DNA of 64,000 nucleotides from Verrucomicrobiota bacterium (lineage in GTDB: Bacteria > Verrucomicrobiota > Verrucomicrobiia > Opitutales > Opitutaceae): contig JACTNC010000063.1 in NCBI GenBank assembly GCA_014584295.1, forward strand, positions 62,001-126,000, in the 5' to 3' direction. A model generated the notes under the pieces. That model saw only the letters and a list, made by a program, of their open reading frames with translations, was not told where the DNA came from and did not search any database. This document shows positions 51,643 to 61,479 of this stretch, in pieces. Position numbers and translations under genes: made by a program. Numbering within the stretch: position 1 is the stretch's first letter; the number at the start of each line of letters is the position of its first letter.

Positions 51643-53070
51643 ATGCACCCGTTCGAATCCCATTCACAGGCGATCACCCGCCGCACCTTCCTCGGTCGCT
51701 CTGCTGCGGGCATCGGATCGCTCGCGCTCGCCAGCCTCCTCAATCCGCAATTGCTGCGTGCCGCGGGAGACTCCGAGAAGTGGCGCGGCATCATCCACCC
51801 GCTTCATCATCCTCCAAAGATCAAGAGGGTCATTTACCTCTATCAGGCAGGCGGACCTTCGCACCTTGAGACCTTTGACTACAAGCCAAAGCTGGCGGAA
51901 ATGCACGGCAAAGGGATGCCCGAATCCTTCACCCAGGGCCAGCAGATCGCCCAGCTCCAAGGCAAGGAGTTGAAATGCCACGGTCCGCAATTCGGTTTTG
52001 AGCGCTTCGGCAAGTCAGGACAGGAAATCTGCTCACTCTTTCCGCACATCGGAAGCGTGGCAGACGATATCTGCATCGTGCGATCGATGTACACGGAGCA
52101 GATCAATCACGACCCCGCACACACGTTCATGAACACGGGTTCAATCATCGCCGGGCGACCGAGCATGGGCTCGTGGCTGACCTACGGTCTTGGCTCAGAG
52201 TCCGAAGATTTTCCGGGATTCGTGGTTCTCATGTCTGCCGGCAAGGGTGGGCAGATGCAGCCGGTCGCCTCGCGACAGTGGCACAGCGGTTTTCTCCCCA
52301 GCCGGTTTCAAGGCGTGAAGTTCCAGTCGAAGGGCGACCCCGTGCTCTACATCAACAATCCTGCCGGAGTCACACGCAAGGACCAGGGTGCTCTCGTCGA
52401 TGTCGTCAATCAGCTCAATCAGGCCGAGCACGATGCGATCCAGGATCCTGAAATTCTCACGCGCGTCAGCCAGTACGAAATGGCTTTCCGGATGCAGGCC
52501 AGCGTGCCCGGCTTGATGGACGTATCCCAGGAGTCGCCACGCGTGCTGGAGATGTACGGAGCGCGACCCGGTGACGGGAGTTTTGCATCGAACTGCCTGC
52601 TTGCGCGACGACTGGCTGAACGGGGCGTGCGCTTCATTCAACTCTATCACCGCGACTGGGATCATCATGACGACGTCTCGCATGTGAAATTCAAGGCGGA
52701 GGAGGTCGATCGTCCGACGGCGGCCCTGATCCGCGATCTGAAGGAGCGGGGCATGTTTGATGAAACGCTCATCATCTGGGGCGGCGAGTTTGGCCGCACA
52801 CCGATGGCCCAGGGCAAGGGCCGCGATCATCACATCAAGGGCTTCTCCATCATGCTCGCAGGCGGAGGCATCCGGGGCGGCCTCACCTATGGCGCAACCG
52901 ATGAACTGGGATACAACGCCGTCGAGAACCCCGTGAGCGTGCACGATCTGCATGCAACCATGCTCCATCAATTCGGCGTCGATCACACCCGGCTCACCTA
53001 TCGTTACCAGGGTCGCAATTTCCGCCTGACAGATGTGCACGGCATCGTGCAAAAGGATTGGCTCACCTGA
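51643..53070 (+). CDS. Tat-exported DUF1501 protein
   Basis: 475 residues from ATG 51643, preceded by AAAGGA; GTG 51619 overlapping the previous stop is an alternative. The Tat motif TRRTFLGRSAAGIGSLALA is followed by the DUF1501 domain, which has a sulfatase/alkaline-phosphatase-like fold. Visible pieces are IYLYQAGGPSHLETFDYKP, NTGSIIAGRPSMGSW, DRPTAALIRDLKERGMFDETL and WGGEFGRTPMAQGKGRDHH with its metal-site look. It is always paired with PSCyt1/PSD1 proteins, as here. The substrate is unknown; both proteins should act outside the cytoplasm. Confidence 0.9.
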   Translation: MHPFESHSQAITRRTFLGRSAAGIGSLALASLLNPQLLRAAGDSEKWRGIIHPLHHPPKIKRVIYLYQAGGPSHLETFDYKPKLAEMHGKGMPESFTQGQQIAQLQGKELKCHGPQFGFERFGKSGQEICSLFPHIGSVADDICIVRSMYTEQINHDPAHTFMNTGSIIAGRPSMGSWLTYGLGSESEDFPGFVVLMSAGKGGQMQPVASRQWHSGFLPSRFQGVKFQSKGDPVLYINNPAGVTRKDQGALVDVVNQLNQAEHDAIQDPEILTRVSQYEMAFRMQASVPGLMDVSQESPRVLEMYGARPGDGSFASNCLLARRLAERGVRFIQLYHRDWDHHDDVSHVKFKAEEVDRPTAALIRDLKERGMFDETLIIWGGEFGRTPMAQGKGRDHHIKGFSIMLAGGGIRGGLTYGATDELGYNAVENPVSVHDLHATMLHQFGVDHTRLTYRYQGRNFRLTDVHGIVQKDWLT

Positions 53071-53169
53071 CGTGGTGGGACGGTCCGTTTGTCACCGAAA
53101 CTTTTCGGGAAGGCTCTTGTTGGGGCAAGGTGGAATCGCGTCGATTCGTTCCGCATACCCTGCCATGCA

Positions 53170-55488
53170 ATGACCATGCACCGTGCATCGGTTTCCGCCA
53201 TCGCCGCAATTCTTGTCGCCCTTGTCATGGCGATCACAGCCGTGCTCGTCGGCACCGGAAATTTTCTTCCCCCCGCTGCCGGTTCTACAAGCCAACCAGA
53301 CAAGGTTGACACCGGGGACTTTGGTCTCAGCGACACATCCAGCCCAGCTGAAACGACATCTGATTCAAAATTCAAGGGTGCGGTCTTTCTCGATGCCGGG
53401 GATAGGTCCGTGTGGTTTGGAACCTATGTCGAGGGTGATGCCTACACCGGCACGGTGACGAGCACGCCCTTTCCCTTGTCCGGACCCGAGATTCAAATTC
53501 CGATCATCGGATATCCCGCTTCCACGGGAAATTCCCTCGCGCTGGAGATCCTCGACTCCAAGGGCACGGTCGTCGATTCGATCGTTTTCAATTCCGTGAA
53601 CCCCAAGGAAGGAGTCGCTCTCTGGAATATCAGCGTGAAGGCATGGGCTGGCCTCAGCGCACGACTCAAGTTGACCGATGGTTTGCATGGCATGCAGGGC
53701 TGGCTCGGTGTGGGCCGCCCCTTCGGCGATTCCCGATGGCTGGCAAACATCCCCACAAACTATGCGCGTATGATGACTGCAGCCCTTGCGATCGCCGGCC
53801 TGCTCTTCATCCCGGGCGCTGCTTTGCGCACGTGGTCAACCCGCTTTCCCCGAAACATCATGCTGCTCCCCGTCCCGGGGCTGCTCATGCTGGCGGGATT
53901 AGGTCTGCTGATCGCGACCGATGCAATTCCCGATCCGGTTCCCGGGTTATCAATCACTCTCCTCTCGGGATGTGCCCTCACAAGCGCCGCATTGGGCATC
54001 TCTTGGTGGCGGCGCGGTTCACCCTTCGAGGCCGCGGATCGCTCCACTTTCCGCATCTACGCCATTGTCTGCGCGACGTCGCTTGCCTACGCGTGCCTGC
54101 CCTTGTCAGTTCCCCAGAGGGACTCCCCTCCGTGGAGTCCCTCGGTTGAAATAACTGCACCCAGACGGGAAGCGTCTCTGCCCTTCCTCACAGCAAGCCG
54201 GCTCCTGAGCAGCAAGGACGCGAAATCACTTCAGGCCGAGGTTCCCTACGGGTCCAACTCTTCCGAGTCTTGTGGGTCAGTCGGTCCACTCTGCATCGCC
54301 TCGATCCTGGCAGTCTTTGAGGTGGAACCCACTCTCCCGACCACCCGCTCGATCAACGCGTGGCCGATGGATTCGGGAGGATATTTCCTTGGACGCATCT
54401 TTGGGATTCTTACCCAGGCTTTAGTGATTGTTGCCGGGGCGTGCCTGGCGAGATTGTTGCTGCCCGACGCGTGGGCTCGCTCCCTGGCCTGGCTGGCCGT
54501 GGCGCCTGTCGTTCTACTCAACCTCGACTTTCCCGTGCCGCTGCTGCTGGCTGCCTTTTTCAGCACCCTCGCAGTCATTGCGATTCTCGAGAATCGCTCC
54601 GCCATCCTCACGGGGATCGCCTGCGCCCTCGCAGTCATCACGCATCCGACGGCGGTCATCATGGTTGGGTTGGTTGCAGGTCTGCTGCTTTCCATGGCAG
54701 CGATTTCCCATGTTGACGGTGCCAGACCAAACCTGGGCTGCGCCTGCCGTCGTGGTCTCCTGTTTCTCGTGGCGTTCCTGCCCATAGTTGCCCTGTGGAT
54801 ACATTTCGGCCTTCGAGGAAATGGACTGGATCACGTCGTGCGTGCGATCGTCGGGGATGGTCATGGATTGGAACGTGCCACCGATCTCGGTTCCTGGCTC
54901 ATGACGCGCGTCTCCAACGCGTGGTACACGCTCATGCCCACGGCCCTGTTTTTTTCTCCCCCTCCCGAATTGGCCGCAGACTCCTTGTTGTCGGTTTCGT
55001 TGCGTTGGATCGATGGATATTCAGGTTCCCTGGCCGGTAGTGTTGGCTATGTCGCGTTTCTGTTTTGCGTCATGTCTGCTGCGGAACCAGTCCCGGAGAT
55101 TCGGCAGCGCCTCTTGAAATGGCTGATCTGGGGAACGCTGGGCCTGATGCTCATTGTCTGGGGAACCAGTGCCGGCGGACTGGGGAGACATGGACTGGAA
55201 TCGCTCTCGATCCTGATGCTCGTTGTCACCGCCTGCGCATCCGGATTGAACGATCGCGCATGGAGGTGGCTGATTCTCGCCACGACCGCGGAGGCGCTTT
55301 CGCTCCGTTCATTCGGGATCTTTGCTTCCCAGTCGCTCGAGGGCAACGCCATGTCGCCTCAGACCATCATCCTTTCGTCTATAGCCATTTTCGGCACAGT
55401 CATTCCGGTCATCTGGTACCTGCGCACCGAGCCCGCCCATGGGTCGTCCGTACCCGTCAGCCGTTCCCCACGAACGAGCCCCTCATAG
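53170..55488 (+). CDS. Large polytopic membrane protein with N-terminal beta-sandwich, family unknown
   Basis: 772 residues from ATG 53170 (ATG 53176 is equally possible). One N-terminal helix (SAIAAILVALVMAITAVLV) precedes an exported domain of about 190 residues. That domain has a beta-sandwich look: LALEILDSKGTVVDSI and SARLKLTDGLHGMQGWLGVG resemble the carbohydrate-binding-like domains of planctomycete proteins. Then come about 14 membrane helices with GT-C-like features, such as the loop RSINAWPMDSGGYFLGRIFG and repeated LLLAAF-type helices. A membrane glycosyltransferase is one guess. No GT-C acidic motif could be fixed, so I do not assign a function. It follows DUF1501 by 99 bp on the same strand. 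Confidence 0.6.
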   Translation: MTMHRASVSAIAAILVALVMAITAVLVGTGNFLPPAAGSTSQPDKVDTGDFGLSDTSSPAETTSDSKFKGAVFLDAGDRSVWFGTYVEGDAYTGTVTSTPFPLSGPEIQIPIIGYPASTGNSLALEILDSKGTVVDSIVFNSVNPKEGVALWNISVKAWAGLSARLKLTDGLHGMQGWLGVGRPFGDSRWLANIPTNYARMMTAALAIAGLLFIPGAALRTWSTRFPRNIMLLPVPGLLMLAGLGLLIATDAIPDPVPGLSITLLSGCALTSAALGISWWRRGSPFEAADRSTFRIYAIVCATSLAYACLPLSVPQRDSPPWSPSVEITAPRREASLPFLTASRLLSSKDAKSLQAEVPYGSNSSESCGSVGPLCIASILAVFEVEPTLPTTRSINAWPMDSGGYFLGRIFGILTQALVIVAGACLARLLLPDAWARSLAWLAVAPVVLLNLDFPVPLLLAAFFSTLAVIAILENRSAILTGIACALAVITHPTAVIMVGLVAGLLLSMAAISHVDGARPNLGCACRRGLLFLVAFLPIVALWIHFGLRGNGLDHVVRAIVGDGHGLERATDLGSWLMTRVSNAWYTLMPTALFFSPPPELAADSLLSVSLRWIDGYSGSLAGSVGYVAFLFCVMSAAEPVPEIRQRLLKWLIWGTLGLMLIVWGTSAGGLGRHGLESLSILMLVVTACASGLNDRAWRWLILATTAEALSLRSFGIFASQSLEGNAMSPQTIILSSIAIFGTVIPVIWYLRTEPAHGSSVPVSRSPRTSPS

Positions 55489-55528
55489 CGACAGCGCCGC
55501 GACTTTTCCTCGGACACGCAGGGTACGT

Positions 55529-56377
55529 TCAGATTGCTTCGACCTCGAATCGATGGCTGGGCGCGACAAATTCATCCTGGGCGGTGACCGTCAGGATTTC
55601 GCGCGACTTGGCATCTGCCGTTCGCTTGAGCAGGCCATAGACAGAAGCGCTTGCACGCTCCAGTGCTCCGGAAACCGATCCGCTTTCCAGCCAGTGAACG
55701 AAGAACAGCGCAGCAATCGCATCACCGGCACCATTCACCGCCACCGGTAAGCGGGGCGTGCGAACACGAAACAGCCGTCCACCATCGGAGGCGACAAGAT
55801 CTATGCAATCTGCCGGTGTTTCATCGATGTGCAGTGAGGTCACAAGGATCACCTGCGGCCCAAGAGCGTGCACAATCGCAATCGCTTCCCGTGTCGCTGC
55901 AAGATCCCTCGCTTCGCAACCGGACAGATAGTCGAGTTCCCAGTGGTTTGGAGTAATGACATCCGCCGATGGCACGGCCCGCGCCTTCATGAATTCGGGG
56001 ATGCCCGGGCGCACAAAGACCCCGCGACCCACGTCACCGATCACAGGATCACAGCAGTATTTCGCCTGCGGATTCGCGGCCTTTACCCTCGCGACCGAGC
56101 CCAGGATCGCCTCTCCAATATCCGAGGACCCCATGTATCCCGAAAGCACGCCGTCGCAGGCCCCCAGCACTCCGCGCATCTCGATGCCTTCGACGCACTC
56201 TTCAATCATGCCCCCATCGAAGACGCGCCCCTTCCAGGCTCCATATCCCGTGTGATTTGAAAACTGAACGGTATGAATCGGCCAGACCTCGTGTCCAAGG
56301 CGCTGCATGGGGAATACTGCCGAGGCATTGCCCACATGGCCGTAAGCGACATGGGATTGGATCGAGAGGATGTTCAC
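55529..56377 (-). CDS. pdxY: Pyridoxal kinase
   Basis: 282 residues, starting with GTG 56377, which gives NILSIQSHVAYGHVGNASAVFP, the canonical N-terminus of PdxY/PdxK (written here in part). The substrate motif TGYG, the CDPVIGDVGRGVFV segment and the anion-hole motif NGAGDAIAALF confirm the ribokinase-like pyridoxal kinase fold. It phosphorylates pyridoxal in the vitamin B6 salvage pathway. Its GTG start has no strong Shine-Dalgarno. It converges with the membrane protein gene 40 bp away. Confidence 0.93.
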   Translation of the reverse strand: MNILSIQSHVAYGHVGNASAVFPMQRLGHEVWPIHTVQFSNHTGYGAWKGRVFDGGMIEECVEGIEMRGVLGACDGVLSGYMGSSDIGEAILGSVARVKAANPQAKYCCDPVIGDVGRGVFVRPGIPEFMKARAVPSADVITPNHWELDYLSGCEARDLAATREAIAIVHALGPQVILVTSLHIDETPADCIDLVASDGGRLFRVRTPRLPVAVNGAGDAIAALFFVHWLESGSVSGALERASASVYGLLKRTADAKSREILTVTAQDEFVAPSHRFEVEAI

Positions 56378-56656
56378 GCCGGGAGAAATAGGAGCCCGAT
56401 GTCCGGATGAAAACCATCAAAGCAAGGACTCCTTCAAGCAGCGCGACGACTTGCCTATAAACCGCGTTCAAGCCCGATCATTGCAGGCAACCCCGTAAGC
56501 TATGCTCACATTCCCAAACGACACACTGATCATAGGTAGTTCAGCTTAGACATGCATGCTTGCGCAAGAGGCCATCTCCGGGCTCGATTGAGCCACCCGC
56601 TTGCAACCGATTCATGCTTCAGAGTTCCCGTTCATTTGCCGAAGATTACATTTGCA
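56378..56656. other. Intergenic region between pdxY and the HEVAH gene
   Basis: 279 bp that must hold the divergent promoters of pdxY and the gene at 56657. By eye it is lower in GC than the genes around it. No palindrome, terminator or RNA gene could be supported. An in-frame ATG at 56552 would extend the downstream protein by 35 residues of low-quality sequence and was not chosen. Confidence 0.4.
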
Positions 56657-57184
56657 ATGGTTGAAACGCCAAATCTGCCGACCTCTGACGAGATGAGGGC
56701 CCTCTTCTGGGTAATCTTCGAATCCTTGGAGGAGGAGGTGCGCAGTGAAGTGCAGCGCTGGTGGGCAGCACACAGCTCCGGGGCGCCCGAGATTCTAACC
56801 GACCCCAATGACTTTGTCACCGAGGTCACCTACGTCGCGAGCCTTGGCACAACGATCCAGCTGCGCATTGACCGGCTGGCCGACCGCAAACTCTCCGTAC
56901 TCCGCGCGATCTACCACGAAGTGGCACACTTCTATATCGCGGCCGTAGGCAGGCATGCACCAACGGACTACGACAAGCGACGGGAAATACACGAAAGCGG
57001 TGCAACAAAACTCACCAAGACATTCACGGATGACCTCAAGCGCTCGCCGCTGAAGCGCAAGGCGCTGCGCGCCCACCCGCTCATAGAGCGCTTCAATCGC
57101 GTCTTTGATTTTTCCCCGCTCTACATCGGGGACCGTGAGTTTGCCGCACGCCTCGCGTCCGAATGGGCAGGCGACACGCGATAG
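56657..57184 (+). CDS. Hypothetical protein with HEVAH zinc-peptidase-like motif
   Basis: 175 residues from ATG 56657. The central helix IYHEVAHFYIAAVGRH contains HExxH (H87, E88, H91), the zinc-binding motif of gluzincin/metzincin-type proteases. A possible third ligand is E113 in REIHESGA, 22 residues after H91. There is no signal peptide, so it would act in the cytoplasm. The C-terminus is basic. I do not recognise the family; it could be a small cytosolic protease, or an IrrE-like regulator protease without its HTH. No partner gene is adjacent. Confidence 0.6.
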   Translation: MVETPNLPTSDEMRALFWVIFESLEEEVRSEVQRWWAAHSSGAPEILTDPNDFVTEVTYVASLGTTIQLRIDRLADRKLSVLRAIYHEVAHFYIAAVGRHAPTDYDKRREIHESGATKLTKTFTDDLKRSPLKRKALRAHPLIERFNRVFDFSPLYIGDREFAARLASEWAGDTR

Positions 57185-57289
57185 CGAATGACATGAGGGT
57201 CACTGCCTGCGGCGTGCACCATCGGCAGCAGAGATCCCTTCCATCTGATCCCTGCGATTGCCCGCCAGGTCAGGCAGACCCGGATGGTT

Positions 57290-58129
57290 TCAGCGGCGGT
57301 TGAAAAGGGCATTGACCGCCGCGTGGGAAAACTCGGTTTGCTCCAGCAGCTCCGATTCTGCGCGCGTGCGAATATCCTTAGCCAGTTTCCACGCAACGGG
57401 CATCGTTGCACGCATCATGCCGCTGCCGAACGTCACGCGTCTCACTCCAAGCTTTTCCAGTTCCGGAATCGAAGGCGCACCATGCCCCGCCATGATATTG
57501 ACCGGGCATTCGACGCTCCTGACAAACCGCGAAATGGTTTCGAAATCCCGGAGGCCAATCGGGAAGATCACATCTGCCCCGGCCTCACAATAGGTGCGGG
57601 CACGTTCGACAGCCTGCTTGAAACGATCCTCAGGATCGCCTGATCCGTGGAGAAAAACATCGACGCGGGCGTTGATCACCAGGGGGACGCCCGTGGCAGC
57701 CGCGACGTCGCGCACGGCCTTGATAGTGTTGGATTGCTCGACGATGCCTGCCAGCGGTCGGCCAGCGCCCCGTCCGTCCTCGATATTCACACCGGCCACG
57801 CCGGCGTCGATTGCGCTCCGCATGACCTCGGCGATCTCCGTCGCAGAGGTTCCGTATCCCGCCTCGAGGTCGGCTGTCACCGGCACGGCGACCGTCCGCG
57901 CAATCCGACCGACCAACAGCAGCATTTCCTCGGCGCTGATATGCTGTCCATCGGCGTAGCCAAGGACCGCGGCCACTCCGCCACTCGTCGTTGCAATCGC
58001 AGGGAACCCTGCTTCCTCAAACAGCCGTGCGCTGACACAATCCCAGGCATTTGGAAGAATGAGAATCTTCGCCCCGTGATGAAGCTCACGCAGCGCCACT
58101 GCGCGGCCGCATTGGTCTTGTCGTTTCAT
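57290..58129 (-). CDS. PEP-mutase/isocitrate-lyase-superfamily enzyme
   Basis: 279 residues. The superfamily signatures are visible: ILPNAWDCVSARLFEEAGFPAIATTSGG at the start (in part), the metal-binding TADLEAGYG and NIEDGRG, and NARVDVFL. The lyase-type catalytic cysteine motif KRCGH of isocitrate lyase is absent; in its place the loop reads EDGRGAGRPLAG. That places it in the wider 2-methylisocitrate lyase/oxaloacetase/carboxyphosphonoenolpyruvate mutase group. The exact substrate is unknown. It converges with the HEVAH gene at 105 bp. Confidence 0.85.
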   Translation of the reverse strand: MKRQDQCGRAVALRELHHGAKILILPNAWDCVSARLFEEAGFPAIATTSGGVAAVLGYADGQHISAEEMLLLVGRIARTVAVPVTADLEAGYGTSATEIAEVMRSAIDAGVAGVNIEDGRGAGRPLAGIVEQSNTIKAVRDVAAATGVPLVINARVDVFLHGSGDPEDRFKQAVERARTYCEAGADVIFPIGLRDFETISRFVRSVECPVNIMAGHGAPSIPELEKLGVRRVTFGSGMMRATMPVAWKLAKDIRTRAESELLEQTEFSHAAVNALFNRR

Positions 58130-58260
58130 TCACCGGGTCTCCTGTCAGAGGGAACACCTGTTCTCGTGCGCGACATGGCGCGAGCCACGTGAGCGAACAA
58201 GCCTGCATTGCAGGCCGGACCCGGCTTGCGTTGGTGCTTCGAATGTTTCATGGAATTGTC

Positions 58261-58533
58261 ATGCCCACTGCCATCGTCATGCTGAAGATCGATCACCGCA
58301 AGGTCACGGGCACCGCCGAAAAGCTGCTTGAGATCCCGGACATCGCCGAGGTGTACTCGGTGTCGGGGCGGTTTGATCTGTTGGTGATCATCAGGTCGGA
58401 CTCGGTGGATAAGATTGAGTCGGTCATCACCGATGCCCTGTTGAAGACCGAAGGCATTGTCGAAAGCGAGACGATGTTTGCGTTTCGGAGCCTCGACAAG
58501 CGGGAGGGCGGCAGGGCGATCGATGTCGATTGA
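58261..58533 (+). CDS. Stand-alone RAM (Lrp/AsnC ligand-binding) domain protein
   Basis: 90 residues from ATG 58261, chosen because the RAM domain starts at once (PTAIVMLKIDHRKV). The beta-alpha-beta-beta-alpha-beta pattern with IPDIAEVYSVSGRFDLLVII and the final SETMFAFRSL is diagnostic of the AsnC_trans_reg/RAM domain. No helix-turn-helix is present. Such stand-alone RAM proteins bind amino acids and can modulate full-length Lrp-type regulators. It lies between the PEP-mutase-family gene and the convergent AhpD-like gene. Confidence 0.85.
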   Translation: MPTAIVMLKIDHRKVTGTAEKLLEIPDIAEVYSVSGRFDLLVIIRSDSVDKIESVITDALLKTEGIVESETMFAFRSLDKREGGRAIDVD

Positions 58534-58545
58534 GCGGTGCGTGAA

Positions 58546-59022
58546 TCACGCTCCACGGTGCGCCGATTTCGCGGGCGGCTGGTACGTGCCAGCCTCCTTG
58601 CGAAAGGAGACTGCGAGGCGGTTCCAGCTGTTGATGGCAACGATCGCCATTGTCAGATTGACGAGCTCCTGCTCGTCAAAGTGACGTCGCACCTCTTCGT
58701 AAACATCATCAGGTACGTGACTCTCGCTGACGAGCGTCACCGCCTCCGTCCATGCCAGGGCGGCGCGTTCGCGTGCGCTGTAGTACGGGGCTTCGCGCCA
58801 GGCGCTCAAGCCGTAGAGGCGCTGCTCGCTCTCGCCTGCCGCACGGGCGTCCTTCGTGTGCATGTCGAGACAGAAGGCGCAGCCATTGATCTGGGAGGCG
58901 CGCGTCTTGACGAGTTCGAGCAGTGCATGGTCGATGCCCGACTGCCGCACATACGTTTCCAGTGCGCGAAGGGCCTCGACGCCCTTCGGTGCAACCGCGG
59001 CGTAATTCAGGCGTTCTTTCAT
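58546..59022 (-). CDS. AhpD-like carboxymuconolactone decarboxylase-family protein
   Basis: 158 residues from ATG 59022. The AhpD core E-x11-C-x2-C-x3-H is intact (E36, C48, C51, H55 in ELVKTRASQINGCAFCLDMH). The rest is helical with WTEAVTLVSESHVPDD, typical of the alkylhydroperoxidase-like domain. It probably has peroxidase activity supported by thiols; a carboxymuconolactone decarboxylase role is unlikely with this motif. It converges with the RAM gene by 12 bp. Confidence 0.9.
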   Translation of the reverse strand: MKERLNYAAVAPKGVEALRALETYVRQSGIDHALLELVKTRASQINGCAFCLDMHTKDARAAGESEQRLYGLSAWREAPYYSARERAALAWTEAVTLVSESHVPDDVYEEVRRHFDEQELVNLTMAIVAINSWNRLAVSFRKEAGTYQPPAKSAHRGA

Positions 59023-59172
59023 GGCCGCACAACGTCGGCCATACGCCCACAAAGTCAAACGCCCCAAGCAGCGACCCACTCAGAGTCATAGTCGATGGGA
59101 CGAGGGAATCCTTCGTAAACGATGCGTTCAAGTCTTCTCCTCTCGTCAATGGCAGCGAAATGCGATGGAAAT

Positions 59173-59200
59173 AAAAAAGCCGCGGTGCAATGACCGCGGC
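59173..59200 (-). terminator. Rho-independent terminator of the Cys-rich peptide gene
   Basis: Read on the minus strand, GCCGCGGT (59200-59193) pairs with ACCGCGGC (59186-59179) around a 6-base loop, and a T run (59178-59173) follows. It lies 46 bp after the stop at 59247. Confidence 0.85.
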
Positions 59201-59246
59201 TCGCATGCGAGGCGAAAGCCCCGTCACTATGTGGCAATCCGGATAA

Positions 59247-59471
59247 CTACGGATTGGTGCCTTTGCACTTCTCGCAGTTCTTGCCTGCCTTGGCTGCTTC
59301 GACGCAGCACTCGTGGGTACATGTCTCGCCCTTCTTGGCGGCATTGACGCAGCATTTGGCTTTCTTGCCCTTTGCGGCTGGCGCCGCAGGTTTGCCGGAA
59401 TCCGCTGCATAGGCGCTCAGCGCAACCGCGCCTGCAGCAACAATGGGAAGAAGTAATTTGAAGAATTTCAT
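59247..59471 (-). CDS. Small secreted protein with two cysteine-rich repeats
   Basis: 74 residues from ATG 59471. A signal peptide (KFFKLLLPIVAAGAVALSA) is followed by a Lys/Ala/Pro linker and two copies of a repeat: CCVNAAKKGETCTHE and CCVEAAKAGKNCEKC, that is CCVxAAKxGxxCxx. Seven cysteines in about 30 residues suggest metal binding or disulfide knots. A terminator follows it and no partner gene is close. I do not recognise a named family; short repeats of this kind occur in secreted proteins of Verrucomicrobia. Confidence 0.75.
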   Translation of the reverse strand: MKFFKLLLPIVAAGAVALSAYAADSGKPAAPAAKGKKAKCCVNAAKKGETCTHECCVEAAKAGKNCEKCKGTNP

Positions 59472-59591
59472 TTTGGTTTGATAACTGTGTTCGCCCGTTA
59501 GGTTGCCCCAAGGCCTCGGAGCACACAAGCTGTTTTGAATTAGGCGCGTAAATCCGCGGTATTCAACCTGCTTTATCTACATCCCAATGAA

Positions 59592-60002
59592 TCAATTGCG
59601 ACGCCTGGACTTCGTGGCAAGCTGGGCAACGGCGAATCGGATCACTCCTTCAAGCCGCTCGATTTCTCCGGGATCCATGTCGAACTTTTCCTTCAGCGCC
59701 GCTTCCGCACGCCTGCGCGCTTCCTCGACCGCATTGACATCAATCTTCTCTTCGTTGATCGCGCTTTCGGCGAGGACGGACACGCTGTCACCCTGAACCT
59801 CCGCAAATCCCGGCCCGATAACCAGGAACTCGGTTGATCCATTTTTGGTCACCCGCAATTCCCCCGCCTCAATCTGGGTCAGAAGCGGAATGTGACCAGG
59901 GAGAATACCAATCTCCCCATCGACGGTCGGAATGACCACCGTGTCGACTTTGTCAGAATAGACACGCGCTTCCGGAGTGACGATTTCGAGGGTGAGAGCC
60001 AT
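59592..60002 (-). CDS. atpC: ATP synthase epsilon subunit
   Basis: 136 residues from ATG 60002, 25 bp after atpD. The N-terminal beta-sandwich shows LTLEIVTPEARVYSDKVDTV and VDGEIGILPGHIPLLTQIEAGELRV, and the C-terminal helical hairpin ends at ATKSRRRN. It is the regulatory epsilon subunit of F1 at the end of the atp operon. Confidence 0.95.
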   Translation of the reverse strand: MALTLEIVTPEARVYSDKVDTVVIPTVDGEIGILPGHIPLLTQIEAGELRVTKNGSTEFLVIGPGFAEVQGDSVSVLAESAINEEKIDVNAVEEARRRAEAALKEKFDMDPGEIERLEGVIRFAVAQLATKSRRRN

Positions 60003-60027
60003 GATGGGAGACTCAACAAGACCAGTT

Positions 60028-61479
<1,452 letters not shown>

